64,000 bases of DNA, from positions 1 through 64,000 of the forward strand of contig NW_025947281.1 in NCBI RefSeq assembly GCF_000764305.2, in the 5' to 3' direction. This DNA is from Hyalella azteca. Lineage: Eukaryota > Arthropoda > Malacostraca > Amphipoda > Hyalellidae. A program made the translations under genes and the position numbers. The notes beneath the pieces are model-generated. The model worked only from the letters and a program-made list of their open reading frames with translations, was not told the DNA's origin and searched no databases. Each line of letters starts with the position of its first letter. Positions within the stretch are counted from its first letter, which is position 1. Shown one piece after another: positions 9,172 to 20,018 of this stretch.

Positions 9172-11154
9172 TTATAGTTGTCTTTTAGCGATTGTGATAG
9201 TATTGCGCCGAATTTGTTTGTTGTAGAGCTTTTTTCGCGATGTCCACGTAAGTTTGATTGTTCTTTTGCTGAATTTTTTTTCCTGCTGTGTTTGTTGCTT
9301 CGTCTGGGTGACTTGTTTGCGGTACGGGCAATTTGCGGCGAGTGTGCGGTGCTCGCCTTGGCAGTTTAAAAATTCTTTGGATGGGTTGGTACATTGAGTG
9401 TATATGTGGACTTTAGCTGCGCACTCGGAACAGGATGGAGTGGTTGCGGTGCACTGGTGAGTGGGGTGGTCTTCCATTTTATAGCACTTGTAGCAGATGA
9501 GGAGGTGAGTATATCTTTCCTGCTCGCACTGTGAGGGGGTGATTTTCGTATTGTAGAGGTAGAAGCCATCGGTAAGTACTCTTTGAGCTATTGTAGTATC
9601 AGTTGTGATGATTTTCATTACGTGGGTGTAGTGTTTTATTTTGACTATTTCTTGAATTTGAAGCCATGATTGTTGAGATGTAATTTCGTTTTTTAGTTCG
9701 TCGGCGTTGTGGCTACCAACGTCTCTGTCCAGTTGTCTTACGAAAATGGTTCTTTTGGCGCGTAGGTCCGGTGGTAAAACTGGTGTTAGGTTAAATTTTT
9801 TGAATAGTTCAGTGGCCTTACGCGAGGTCAATTTGTCAATGGCTGAAGCGTCATCCGTTACCGTGTAGAAACCGTTGATTGTATCTGTCAGTCGAATGAG
9901 AGGCGCGTCAAGTTCCTTGAAGGTCGTATGGAAGATTTTTCTTCTGTCTGTTGTGAGTCGAGGGTCAATCCTCTTGAGTTGAATTCGGTAGGTTTGAGTT
10001 CGCGAGCGATCGGTTGGTGTTATTTGATTGGGCGGAATGAGGGCTGGTGATGATGTAGGTGGGTGGCGTGATGAGTATGAGGGTAGTCTGGGTCGTGGGT
10101 TGGGAAAGGAGCCCCTAGAGGTGATGAGTTCCTGCCATGTTGTTGTTTGGAGGCGTTGATAAGCGGTTTGGAGCTGTGTTCGCAGAGCTATAAGTTGGCG
10201 GTTGAGAGCTATTGAAGGGCCATGTGTTGCTATGTGTTGCAGAGTAGCTTGATACTGTGTCTGGATTAGAAGAGTTTCGTGTGTCGGTTTTATACCGGGG
10301 ATGATGCGGTGTGCGATGCTGGGGACGGCTCTCTCTGTCGCGTCTTGAATTAATTTCGTCCAGTTTTTAAGGTAACGGTCTATTTCCTCGAGGGTAGGGT
10401 CAGGCATAGAGGGTACTGGATGGTGCGAAAGTAGCTCTTTGTATTGTGTCCAGTTGGCTCTGAAGAATGATTTACGTTTTCGAATTGGGATCTGTATTGG
10501 ATTGGCGGAGATGGTGCCGATGATTGGAATATGATCCGATGGGGTGATTGGTCCGGGTTGTAGATGAATATTGTGGAAGGCTCTGTTGTTATGGAGAACT
10601 CGATCTGGCGACGTAGTGCTTCTATGGGTGATGAGAGTAGGGAAATAGGGGCCAATGTGGGTGAATTTTCCCTGTGCTATTAGGGAGTGAAGCTGCTTTC
10701 CTGAGTGTTTGGTACTTGCATTCCCCAGCGATGGGTGACTAGCATTTAAGTCTGCGAATAGGTACACCGGGTGAGGTCTGTTAAGAAGAGTATGAAAGTC
10801 GATGTAGTTGATATAGCCAATACGTGGAGGAATATAGGCGGTTCCTATTGTGATAGGGCCCTGGAGGGTTTCTATAGTAATGGCGAGCATATCAGAATGA
10901 AAGTTGTCATGGAGTTTGTACGGAATGTGGCTTTTTATTGCAATGGCAGCACCGGCATGAGGTTCGTTTTCTTTGTTGCAGGTGTATGTGTGGTAATTAA
11001 AAATCTTCAGGGGGCTGTTGTTGGTGAGTGAGTGGTCGTTAATTAGGATGATGTCTGGGTCCGTGTTATTGTATATATTGGACAGCGCGAATTTCTTGTT
11101 GTTCCAGGTTTGAACGTTGTGTTGTAGTATTTTTATTGTGCGCAGTGCAGTCAT
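9172..11154 (-). CDS. Chimeric LINE frame: APE endonuclease fused to gag zinc knuckles
   Basis: One uninterrupted 660-codon minus-strand frame. Residues 1 to about 280 are the Jockey-like endonuclease (HNVQTW, FADLNASHPSLGN, TPSDHIPII). Residues about 280-335 are the linker before the reverse transcriptase. From about residue 340 it becomes the ORF1 of the downstream copy: a Pro-rich stretch, an RRM-like block (RAKRTIFVRQLDRDVG), then zinc knuckles at about 545-600: CYKCYKMEDHPTHQC, CSECAAKVHIYTQC and CQGEHRTLAANC. No normal Jockey-like element has ORF1 after the endonuclease, so this is a head-to-tail join of two copies with the reverse transcriptase of the upstream copy lost. The join happens to keep frame. 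It may be a genuine rearrangement or an assembly product of near-identical copies. Confidence 0.85.
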   Translation of the reverse strand: MTALRTIKILQHNVQTWNNKKFALSNIYNNTDPDIILINDHSLTNNSPLKIFNYHTYTCNKENEPHAGAAIAIKSHIPYKLHDNFHSDMLAITIETLQGPITIGTAYIPPRIGYINYIDFHTLLNRPHPVYLFADLNASHPSLGNASTKHSGKQLHSLIAQGKFTHIGPYFPTLITHRSTTSPDRVLHNNRAFHNIHLQPGPITPSDHIPIIGTISANPIQIPIRKRKSFFRANWTQYKELLSHHPVPSMPDPTLEEIDRYLKNWTKLIQDATERAVPSIAHRIIPGIKPTHETLLIQTQYQATLQHIATHGPSIALNRQLIALRTQLQTAYQRLQTTTWQELITSRGSFPNPRPRLPSYSSRHPPTSSPALIPPNQITPTDRSRTQTYRIQLKRIDPRLTTDRRKIFHTTFKELDAPLIRLTDTINGFYTVTDDASAIDKLTSRKATELFKKFNLTPVLPPDLRAKRTIFVRQLDRDVGSHNADELKNEITSQQSWLQIQEIVKIKHYTHVMKIITTDTTIAQRVLTDGFYLYNTKITPSQCEQERYTHLLICYKCYKMEDHPTHQCTATTPSCSECAAKVHIYTQCTNPSKEFLNCQGEHRTLAANCPYRKQVTQTKQQTQQEKKFSKRTIKLTWTSRKKLYNKQIRRNTITIAKRQL

Positions 11155-11416
11155 GTTGGGAGGGGTGGTTTGAAAGTTGACGCTTTGGTTTTTTGGAGGT
11201 GATGGTTGTGATGGTAGTTATCCGGTCCATGCTGTTGAATATGTCGTTTGGAATAAGGTTGATGGTGGCTTGGTTAAACTTTAGTTTGTCGCGTCTCATC
11301 AATTCTACTACTTTCATCGAGTCTGTGTCCCTCACTGAGATTTTTAGTCCGTATTCCTTCTTTCGTAGCTCGTCCGTGTACCAGTTATCGCTTGGTTCTA
11401 GTGCAACTTCACGGGG
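11066..11416 (-). pseudogene. Jockey-like LINE ORF1 C-terminal remnant (upstream copy)
   Basis: It matches the ORF1 tail of the first copy closely (DRITTITTITSKK and NQATINLIPNDIFNSMD are shared). In this copy a one-base difference shifts the end of the frame past the usual ATGA, so ORF1 and ORF2 overlap by more than in the sister copy. Homology stops at 11416, where the ~40-bp tandem array begins; the sister copy continues. The element is therefore truncated at this border. Confidence 0.75.
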
Positions 11417-12275
11417 TAAATTTTATGTCAAGCAGACAAGACAATTCTTTTCTTACTAAATTTTACAGCATGCTGAAAGACAATTATTTTCTTATTAAAT
11501 TTTATAGGATACTGAAAGACAATTCTTTTCTTACTAAATTTTATGGGATGCTGACAAAACAATTCTTTTCTTACTGAATTTTATGGTATGCTGACTAGAA
11601 AATTATTTTCTTACTAAATTTTATGGCATGCTGACAAGAAAATTCTTTTCTTAATAAATTTTATGGAAATCTGACAAGACAATTCTTTTTTACTAATTTT
11701 AAGCAAGCTGACAAGACAATTCTTATCTAACTAAATTTTATGCAAGCTGGCAAGACAATTCTTTTCTTATTAAATTTCATGGTATGCTGACAAGACAATT
11801 TTTTCTTTTTATATTTCATGGCAGGCTGACAAGAAAATTCTTTTAACTAAATTTCATGGCAAGCTGACAAGACAATTTTTCTGACTAATTTCATGGCGAG
11901 CTGACAAGACATTTCTCTTCTTAATACATTTTATGTCAGGCTGACAAGACAATTCATTTCATACTAATTTCAAGCAAGCTGACAAGACAATTCTTATCTT
12001 GCTAAATTTTATGCAAGCTGGCAAGACAATTCTTTTCTTACTAAATTTCACGGTATGCTGACAGGACAATTTTTTCTTACTAAATTTTATGGCGAGCTGA
12101 CAAGACATTTCTCTTCTTAATAAATTTTATGGCAGGCTGACAAGACAATTCTTTAAACTAAATTTCATGGCAAGCTGACAAGACAATTTTTTTTCTTACT
12201 ACTTTCATGGCGAGCTGACAAGACATTTCTCTTCTTAATAAATTTTATGGCAGGCTAACATGACAATTCTTCCTT
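11417..12275. repeat. ~40-bp tandem repeat array
   Basis: About twenty imperfect copies of a unit like GACAAGACAATTCTTTTCTT plus ACTAAATTTTATGGCAAGCT. Successive ACAATT landmarks at 11441, 11480, 11519 and 11559 give a 39-40 bp period. It abuts the truncated LINE on the left. A partial unit with the same downstream sequence recurs at 14697. Confidence 0.92.
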
Positions 12276-12470
12276 ACCAAAAAAATTTTATCTTAAACAT
12301 GTAGTTGCATGCTCAAATTCTGTAAAAACCAAAGCAAATTCTGCTGATGAAAAAATGCATATCAATTCCGACTAAATGCCTTTACTATTTATTTCTACAA
12401 TCAGCGCTATCATACGGCCCTCATCGGTATTAAAGTGACAGCAGATGTGGCTATCAGAAAATAATTGTGA
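12240..12470. repeat. Array border segment, left copy
   Basis: The last array unit plus about 190 bases of non-repetitive sequence (GCTATCATACGGCCCTC and GGCTATCAGAAAAT are landmarks) recur in the same orientation at 14697-14935. The CR1-like fragment and flanking DNA lie between the two copies. Confidence 0.85.
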
Positions 12471-12859
12471 AGATTATGCACGATTGTATACCTGCGTTGT
12501 ACAATGCCTGCAATACGTTTAGTAGACAAAAATGTGAGTGTAACCAGGGTGAAGATATGGCTGCGGTATTACATTATCGGAGGTCAATGATTTGCAGGTG
12601 ACGGTGGTGCGGTACCAGTGAGAGAGAGAAAAAAATAAAAGGTTGTACGGGGTTGCTAGTGTGGGAAATTTCCAGCCTTTCATTAAATTTCTGCTCTTTA
12701 AACTGAATTTAGTTATAAGTTATGTTGTGGTAATATTATGATTAGTCTAGGGTAAGTTTAATGTTAGGGTAATTTAGGTCAGACCCGGTTTTCCGCAATG
12801 AGTTCGCCACTGATACACTTCTGTAGTCACACCAAATTTCGTGATCTCCAGCCTGCCTA

Positions 12860-14256
12860 TCAGTCTGACAGCCCTGTCAGTCTGACAAGTGTAGTTTGTA
12901 AGCTAATAGAATCTGTTGTGAGGGATAGGATTATCGATCACTTGACTGTTCACCATCTCCTATCAGATTTTCAACATGGTTTCATTGCCAGTAGATCCTG
13001 CACCACTAACTTATTGTCTTCGTTGAACGATTGGACTCGCCTGCTGGACGAAAGGGAGCCAGTGGATGCATTGTACCTCGATTTTGCCAAAGAATTTGAC
13101 AGTGTTCCGCATGAGCGGCTGTTACGTAAAGTGAAGTCTTTGGGAATTGAGGGAAACGTACTTCAATGGATCAGAGATTTTCTAGTAGGTAGACGACAAC
13201 GTGTCAGTATTAACGGAACCGTGTCAGACTGGGCATCAGTGCGCAGTGGCGTGCCACAAGGAAGCGTTCTTGGGCCTATTTTATTCGTTGCTTTTATAAA
13301 CGATCTGCCAGAAGCAGTGTCCAGCGTGTGCTCCATGTATGCCGACGAGAAAAAAGTTTATAATACAGTGAAGGATGCGTCAAATAAAGCGCAATTGCAA
13401 GATGATCTTGGCAGTTTAGTTAACTGGGCTGATACGTGGCAGCTGCGGTTTAATGCTGACAAGTGTAAAAGTTTATGTCGACAAGGAGCTGAAATTTTCT
13501 AAGCATGTTGAAACGCAAGCTAACACATCCAACAAACATCTTGGACTAATCAGACGCTCATAAGAGTTCCTATATGCAGAAGCGATGAAGCAGTTGCTTG
13601 TTGCTGTCGTGCGCCCGAATCTAGAGTTTGGAAACGTTGTGTGGTCACCGAGATTTGAAAAGGACAAAACAAAAGATTAATAGAGACGTGCAACAAGGAT
13701 CAAAGACGTGTAACAAAGATAATTCCAGGCTTGAAGGGCAAGTCCTATGAAGAAAGATTGAAGATTATGAAGCTTCCAAGCCTCAGTTATCGACGTCTGC
13801 GTGGGCACCTCATTGAAGTATACAAGTATACTCATGGTCTATACAAGGTCCCCGAAGGATTACTAGAATTAGAAACAAGAACCAACACCAGGGGCCACGG
13901 CTATATAAGCTAAAAAAACTGCGCTGCAACTTATCCACGCGACAACATTTCTTCTCGCTTCGAATCACCGACATGTGGAACAGCCTCCCCGATTACGTCG
14001 TTGGCGCTCCGAGTATGAACGAGGTCAAGAACAAACTAGATAAAGATCTGGAAAATATATGTGCAGATTTGAAATGCCTAGCACCATATCGAAGCCGGTT
14101 GAAGTCTAGTAGATATTTCAGACTATCGTCAGTCCTGAAACGATCCGGTCAAATGACACGATTTTAGATCTTCTGTGAACAAGTCACGAAAAGTAAGAAT
14201 CGGCGACAGGCCTACACTGCAGCGCCGACATCGCTATGTTATGTTATGTTATCGTC
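12860..14256 (+). mobile_element. 5'-truncated, inactive CR1-like LINE
   Basis: Homology to the better copy at 32.3-36.5 kb begins around 12860 (SLTSVVCKLIESVVRDRII) and runs to the shared 3' tail with ATGTT repeats at 14230-14256. In the main frame (12798-13502) the fingers and palm are clear: GFIASRSCTTNLL, LDFAKEFDSVPHE, SGVPQGSVLGPIL. The active-site box reads YADE instead of YADD. A deletion of about 110 bases after NADKCK removes the segment between the palm and KFSKHVE. Several frameshifts follow (13731, 13973). It cannot encode a working enzyme. Confidence 0.9.
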
Positions 14257-14452
14257 TGCAGCCGCTACTTCACCAGCATTTAACCAAAGGTCTAAATTTC
14301 TTCCTTATTCTGTGATATATCTATTTCTTGGTTTGAGTGCCTGATATTCTTTCGTATTATTTAGTTTGCTCAAATCTATGCTTAATTAACGTGTGCGGTG
14401 CTTCAGACTTCAGTTGTTTAATTTATTCCAATCCAACTTTAACTTCTATGTA

Positions 14453-14585
14453 GGGTGCTACGAGCAACAAAATTCTACGTACGAACGTAGAACTTTAATG
14501 CGCTACGACCAACTAAGTTCTACTTTCGAACGTAGAACTTTAGGGTGCTACGACCAACTGAATTTTACGTACGAACGTGCAACTT
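14453..14585. repeat. Three ~60-bp tandem units with internal palindrome
   Basis: Three successive units of the form GCTACGACCAACT followed by TTCTACGTACGAACGTAGAA. The second half is a near-perfect palindrome around TACGTA or TTTCGAA, so each unit can form a hairpin. Confidence 0.85.
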
Positions 14586-14696
14586 AAAATTCAGGAACCA
14601 ACCTTTTCTCTTCAGTGTCGTAAGCACAGAAGCAAACGTCAAATAATGCAATTAGTGACAAGGTGAATGATTGAGTCTACAGCCCGTGGCTAGGAA

Positions 14697-14935
14697 AGGC
14701 TACACATTTTATGGCAAACTGACTAGACAATTCTTTTCTTACTAAACAAATTTTATCTACAACATCTAGCTGTATGCTCACATGCTGTAAAAACCACAGC
14801 AAATTCTTCTAATGAAAACATTCGTATCAATTACAACTTAATACCTTTACGATTTGTGTCAACAATTAGCGCTATCATACGGCCCTCCGCGGTATTAAAG
14901 TGAGAGCAGATGAGGCTATCAGAAAATGCAGGAGC
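14697..14935. repeat. Array border segment, right copy
   Basis: Same orientation as 12240-12470 and clearly homologous (GCTATCATACGGCCCTC, ACCACAGCAAATTC). It contains a single unit of the ~40-bp array. Confidence 0.85.
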
Positions 14936-16941
14936 AGATTTTCATGTGTCGTCTTCAGTACTAATTACTTGAAAATTTCCTATGCAGAAGTAGGCTAGGT
15001 CTACTTGGATCCCAATTCGTGTCGCTATTCTTGGTCTGCGACTGGTACGGCAGCACGGTGCCCTCACTGTTTGGTAAGGGCTATTCATTTACCTTGGATA
15101 TTTACTTTTTCATCTTAGAATATTTCTGTTGAAATATTGACGAATTGTACACGATTGTATCATCATTCTATTTTCATGTATAGTTTGCGTTTGTTCATTT
15201 GTATGTTAATTTGTTTTCAGAAATCGTTTGCGGAATGTTAATTAAATCAAGAGTCAATCGTTGAAGCATTTGACATCCTGCTACACGATAATTCTATAGT
15301 GATGGAAACATAGTATACGAAAGTCAGCCAATGAATTTATACTAATGTTATTTTTCTCCGATAATTACATGATTTGGATATTTTATGTCGGTCATTGAAT
15401 TTCGAACACAGCTTGCCGCGGTGAAGTTCTTGGTGAAGTCTGAGGTAAATAATTTATTGTTAATTTATATTAATTAAGTGGTCATCTGTAAGGGTTGCGG
15501 GGGACACTGCCTCCTGTGATGTCTTCGACAATTTTTGGGACTGGTGCGTCCAAAATGCTTACAAGATTGCCAAGCAAAGTAACTAATTTCCCTCTAGGCC
15601 TATGGTGTATATAGAGCTATTGTCTACGTTCGAGTTCAACTTAAGAGACCTAACAGCTTGTCATGTTCTTACAAAAATATTCCTTCACTCATTTTCTCGC
15701 GTAATTTGAGAGATAATAATTCGCAATAACGGGTGATATATTGAATGTCGATATCTCTTTATTTCAGTGAATTAATGCTACACTTGTTTTGGTGAAAAAA
15801 AAATTTAATCTCCTTTGAATCACTCCCGCCTCGGGCTTATGGCCACGCGTGGTAATCGAACGACCATTTGTGTCCATAGTTTTGGAACATAATTGATGCA
15901 TTACATGGAAATGTAAAAATATTAAAGTCTAACGTGATAGAAAATACACAAACAAATCAACTTTCCCGCATATTAACATATCAATCAACGCCCCAATCGA
16001 ATCAATCTTACGTAATATCCCTGGAAAACATTTTTGCAGGGTCACCCTCATCATAAATTACAATGACCGCGATCTGCACTATCCTACCGAACAAAGCTAT
16101 GAGACTTGTATAACAATCCATAGGACTCACGCTCTGTTTAAAATACACGCACTACAAACGCAAATAAATAAAGCTACCACGTACAGTAATCATGCTCTTC
16201 CTGCCGCACAATATATTAGCCCCACAGCATATTACCATTAACCATTCTTCCCCAAAACATATCACTCCTACAAGAAATAATCCCCTAAAAACAGATAAAT
16301 ATATATAACCCCACTTAATATTAACCACACATTAACATATTCCTCCCACAACAGCAGGAAACTTGGTATTTGATTTGATTTTTTAAATTCCTAACGAGTA
16401 CAATACCGAGATTTGTGGCAGAGACGGGTTGGTCGACTTCTCCGTGACTTGCTCCTATGAATAGGGCCGTAGTGAAACCTTGCGTTGACGTCTCGTCGAT
16501 GGTGTTGCGGCTGGGTTGGTGCAGGCTCTCGACCTTCAGTGGGGCCAACTACCGGAACTAGAGATCCGAAAAAATGGCTTAATAGAAACGATGCTTGAAC
16601 GTGGACAGTCGAGTAGTTCTTTCACCATTCTTTGATCAACGGAAGTAGTCTAGAAGAACTTGGTTTAGTTGCATTCGGTCACGTTGTAGCTCCGGGGAGT
16701 TATTACCGCTTGGTGTCGTCTCCAATCTTCGCGGTTGTCTTTTGAATCCGGTAGATACACCTGGTCATTCCTTTGAACAGTGAAGCTGCCGTGCAACCAT
16801 ACTTCCGCGCCTAAATCACTACTCTTCACCTCACATTATGCCTGCCTCCCAATCAACTGGCTAGCTCACTCAAGACACATCCTCGAGACTAGACTCCAGA
16901 CACGACTGCCTCTTGTTCACGCCCAACTCATCTTAACGACG
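14936..16941. other. Stretch with no recognised gene
   Basis: AT-rich, with no coding frame of protein-like composition. The part from about 16320 to 16760 is less AT-rich, and its short frames (for example 16321-16548, minus) are not recognised. Confidence 0.4.
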
Positions 16942-18166
16942 GTCCACACGCTCAGTTTTACACAACGATTTGTCTGCGTAGTTCTAATCGTTGCAGTTAA
17001 TTAAAACGTTGCGTGTGGACGAGAAAACTGCGCAGTTTTGAACGCGCCGGGAAAACTGCGCAGTTGCATGGAAATCTGAGCCACAGAGCATAGATTTCGA
17101 TGAACTGCGACGGCAGCACAGTTTTCCGATTCAATTTGTGCCGTTTTAATGATTCTGGCGACTATGGCGGACCTTCGGTAATGTTTTCGGGAATTTATTG
17201 CTCTTCTATACGAAAGCTATTCTTGCATATGGCGAGTAACTTTCAAGGACTATAGTAACAGTGACAAAAAAGGTGGAGACATACGAGGGTTTAGTAGAAA
17301 AATTCAAAGAAATCGATGAAAGCGCAAACAGAGAAACAGCTGTAAAATAAGTTTAGGAGCATTTACCGCAAATAATTGGGAATAAATAAAAAAAATCGAT
17401 TCCATCTGGACCTGAAAAAGAAGACATCTACAAGTCATCTCTCTTGTTCTTGTATTTTGATTCCTCGCATTCCCTAAATGATCCAATCTCTTTTCTAACA
17501 AGGCTCAATGCCAAAATTTATCGAAATACTGCCTTCGCCATGGCATGTCTCTGACAAATTTACGGTCGGACTCCCCAAATTCGATGAGCATGGAATATCT
17601 CCGAAAGTAATGATCGTAGCTCGATAAAACTTTGTACACGTATTCATTAGGACTTAACGGTGATATTTAGCACGTGACAATTTTTTCGATTCTGCCTTAG
17701 TTTGTTAGTTATACGGCTTTATCTAACCTAAAAGATTGTCACGAGCTAAATATCGCCGTTGGGAGGTTAGGTTTCTATATTCAAAGTTTCGTTCAAATCT
17801 GTAGAGTAGTTAAGTAGAAATGTTATGCTCACTGCAAATTTCGGCACGTATTGTCTTATAACTCACAAATGAAGGTGAAATTCTAAAAATGTTCACGAGC
17901 TAAACATCACCGTTAAGGACTTATGATACATCTACCAAGTTTTATCGAGCTACGTTCAGTTAGATATTCCATGCTCATCGAATTTGGGGAGACCGGCCGC
18001 GAGTCCGGCCGTAAATTTGTCCGAGACGTCTCCATGGCGAGATCGCGCAAAACTGAGCAAACTACTCGGATAAGTCGGCACCGTGCGGACGCTTTAAAAA
18101 TTGCAACGATTTCATTCCGACTTGAAACTGCGCAGACAAATCTTTGTGAAAACTGAGCGTGTGGAC
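16942..18166. mobile_element. 1.2 kb element with ~37-bp terminal inverted repeats
   Basis: The left end GTCCACACGCTCAGTTTT and its neighbour GATTTGTCTGCG are repeated in reverse complement at the right end (CGCAGACAAATC, AAAACTGAGCGTGTGGAC). No flanking target duplication is obvious. CTGCGCAGTTTT motifs recur close to the left end. The middle holds a long fold-back (17535-18040). No transposase is encoded. Probably a non-autonomous DNA transposon carrying or split by the fold-back. Confidence 0.75.
17535..18040. repeat. Fold-back element with ~160-bp arms
   Basis: The left arm (GACAAATTTACGG, ATTCGATGAGCATGGAATAT, ACTTAACGGTGATATTTAGC) returns in reverse complement on the right (GCTAAACATCACCGTTAAG, ATATTCCATGCTCATCGAAT, CCGTAAATTTGTC). 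The centre carries a third related motif, GAGCTAAATATCGCCGTT. The same family occurs as a single arm inside the hAT-type element at about 3370-3640. Confidence 0.85.
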
Positions 18167-19068
18167 AGGCTTTTAGTCCAATTATCTATTGGACATCATT
18201 GTTGAAAACAAGTTATTATTGCGTTTTTATATAGTACCAAGTTTCAAACAACAAAGTATGAACTTATCACGGGTGAAAATAGACATTTTTTCTTATTTTT
18301 CCACTGTAGGAATCAGGTGATTGCAATAGATTCACTGGCGTTTCTTGCCAATTCACGGGTGGTTTCTTCCCAATTTCGACTTGGAAGGCGGCGGTGCCCT
18401 GCCGCCCACCATGAATGCGCTCTCCATTTGTAGTCTAAAATGGGAAAATCAGGCAGAAAATCTTCCCTCCCATGAATGAGATGAAAAGAACTTCTGTTAG
18501 AGAAAAAGTTCACTTTTTTATGGCCTTTTCCTAAATTTTTTATTAAAATTCGCGAAGATAAAAGTCTCCCGTGAATTAATTCATATCACACGCGATTTTT
18601 ATGAAATATACTGTCAGATATGCTTAATTGCGTATAGTCTAGTTCTATAGTCGTGCGTCATTTTTATGGTTATTAGTGGGAAAGGAATTCTAAAGGAAGA
18701 ACTCGGCTTTACTCTGTCCTTTGTTCCCATTAAACTAATGATGAGCCAGGTAGCATCCAGTGAGCCAAACCTTTAATGTGCAATGAACATTGGGATTAGT
18801 TCCAAGAAGCAGCAAACCGCTACCAAAATTTAAATAAATTCGATTACACGTTGCTCCAACGAAATAAACTAATTTCCAACTGAACAACTCTCAACTTGCC
18901 TGGTTAGAAATTGGAGGTTTTAATTATTATTATTTATTATTTAGATGTAATCCACGATATTTAAATGTCATGTTATCTTATTGTTGTTTAACCCTTTGAA
19001 AGTTATGTTTTCATTTGCCGTGTAGTGAAGCGTTCTTAAAATTTGTCTATTTGTGGCTCAGGTTGCGG
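18167..19068. other. Stretch with no recognised gene
   Basis: No convincing frame, RNA or repeat. A short less AT-rich patch lies at about 18320-18430 without recognisable product. Confidence 0.4.
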
Positions 19069-19335
19069 CTCCTGCCGGGCACGCGACGTACGGGCCGACG
19101 AGCCACTACGGACGCGACGGGCCACTATAGACGGTAGCAGGCACGCAAATTACCCAATCCCAGAACTCTGGGGAGGTAGTGACGAAAAATAACGATGCGG
19201 GCGCTCCTTCTGGAGCCCCGCAATCGGAATGAGTATGTCTTAAATAACCTGTCGAGAACCCACTGAAGGGCAAGTCTGGTGCCAGCAACCGCGACGACGG
19301 GCCGACGGGCCACTGCGACGGGCCGGGCACGCAAG
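19069..19335. repeat. GC-rich GACGGGCCAC repeat flanking an rRNA fragment
   Basis: Both sides of the rRNA-like insert carry short repeats such as GACGGGCCACT, GGGCCGACG and CCGGGCACGC. The composition contrasts sharply with the AT-rich surroundings. The symmetry suggests the rRNA piece lies inside, or seeded, a GC-rich simple repeat. Confidence 0.7.
19133..19293 (+). rRNA. 18S rRNA gene fragment (about 160 bp)
   Basis: The plus strand matches the very conserved 5'-domain region of eukaryotic small-subunit rRNA. Landmarks in order are GCAAATTACCCAATCCCAGA, GGGGAGGTAGTGACGAAAAA, TAACGATGCGGG, GGAATGAGTA and GGGCAAGTCTGGTGCCAGCA, which ends next to the universally conserved 530 loop. Several conserved positions are changed and the sequence stops on both sides, so this is a dispersed pseudogene fragment and not part of an rDNA unit. 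Confidence 0.9.
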
Positions 19336-20018
19336 CCAGACAAGTACAGATCCTCGATGGTCTTCAGCTGAAAATCTAAAATTTATTATCTGATTTAATG
19401 TATTTGGCGAATAGAAATACACAAGTCGTACTTTTTTGGCGGGCTCTTCATCTTCAGTTGTAACTCGTTGTTAGAAAGCAGCGCGATAAAATCTTAAGCT
19501 GTTGAAAATATCAATTACGAGATCGCTCTCCTTTCTAACTGGTAATTGATCATTATCCAATGCAGCACCAAAACTCGAATTCCACTAACGGAAGGTTTGC
19601 TAGTACAGAAGACCTAATAAAGCCTCACTGTTAATATTAGAGTCAGAACGGAATACTTGGGGATTGCGGCTGAGTGAGAAATCTCGTCTGCACCCCCAAA
19701 ATTTGTATGCGCCACTATGGTCCATTATTGCAGCAGAAAATGGCCAATGTGAGGCATCTTCGTATTTTATTTCTCTTTGGTAAAAATTTGGGTGCAGTAT
19801 TGAATTATGCACTCTTATTCATTCATTTTGCTGTCAGGCAATGTGAACGGGATTTATTAATAAATGTTGTAATAATGTTTGAATCAACTTAAGTTTGTTC
19901 CACTTTCGGAGGTCTTGCAGATAGAGAGTCACGGACTTGAAAAAAAGATCTTTCAGTGAAGTGTATGACCTAAATATTATATGTAATATTTAGGAAATTT
20001 GCTGGAACTCTACACAAA

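Larger units (their letters stand above)
6960..11416 (-). mobile_element. Two head-to-tail copies of a Jockey-like LINE
   Basis: On the minus strand the order is: ORF1 tail, endonuclease (upstream copy), then ORF1 with zinc knuckles, ORF1 tail, endonuclease, reverse-transcriptase tail (downstream copy). Endonuclease sequences of the copies differ by only a few percent by eye (7745-8582 against 10311-11154), so they are young. The clade is assigned from the ORF1 layout (RRM-like plus three knuckles) and the endonuclease and thumb motifs. I or LOA clade relatives cannot be excluded. Confidence 0.8.

Noticed and set aside
11417..12275. CRISPR-like array
   Set aside because: The units are contiguous with no unique spacers, there are no cas genes, and the DNA is eukaryotic.
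19106..19422. Minus-strand frames of 60-74 codons near 19.2 kb
   Set aside because: They are translated antisense 18S rRNA and GC-rich repeat.
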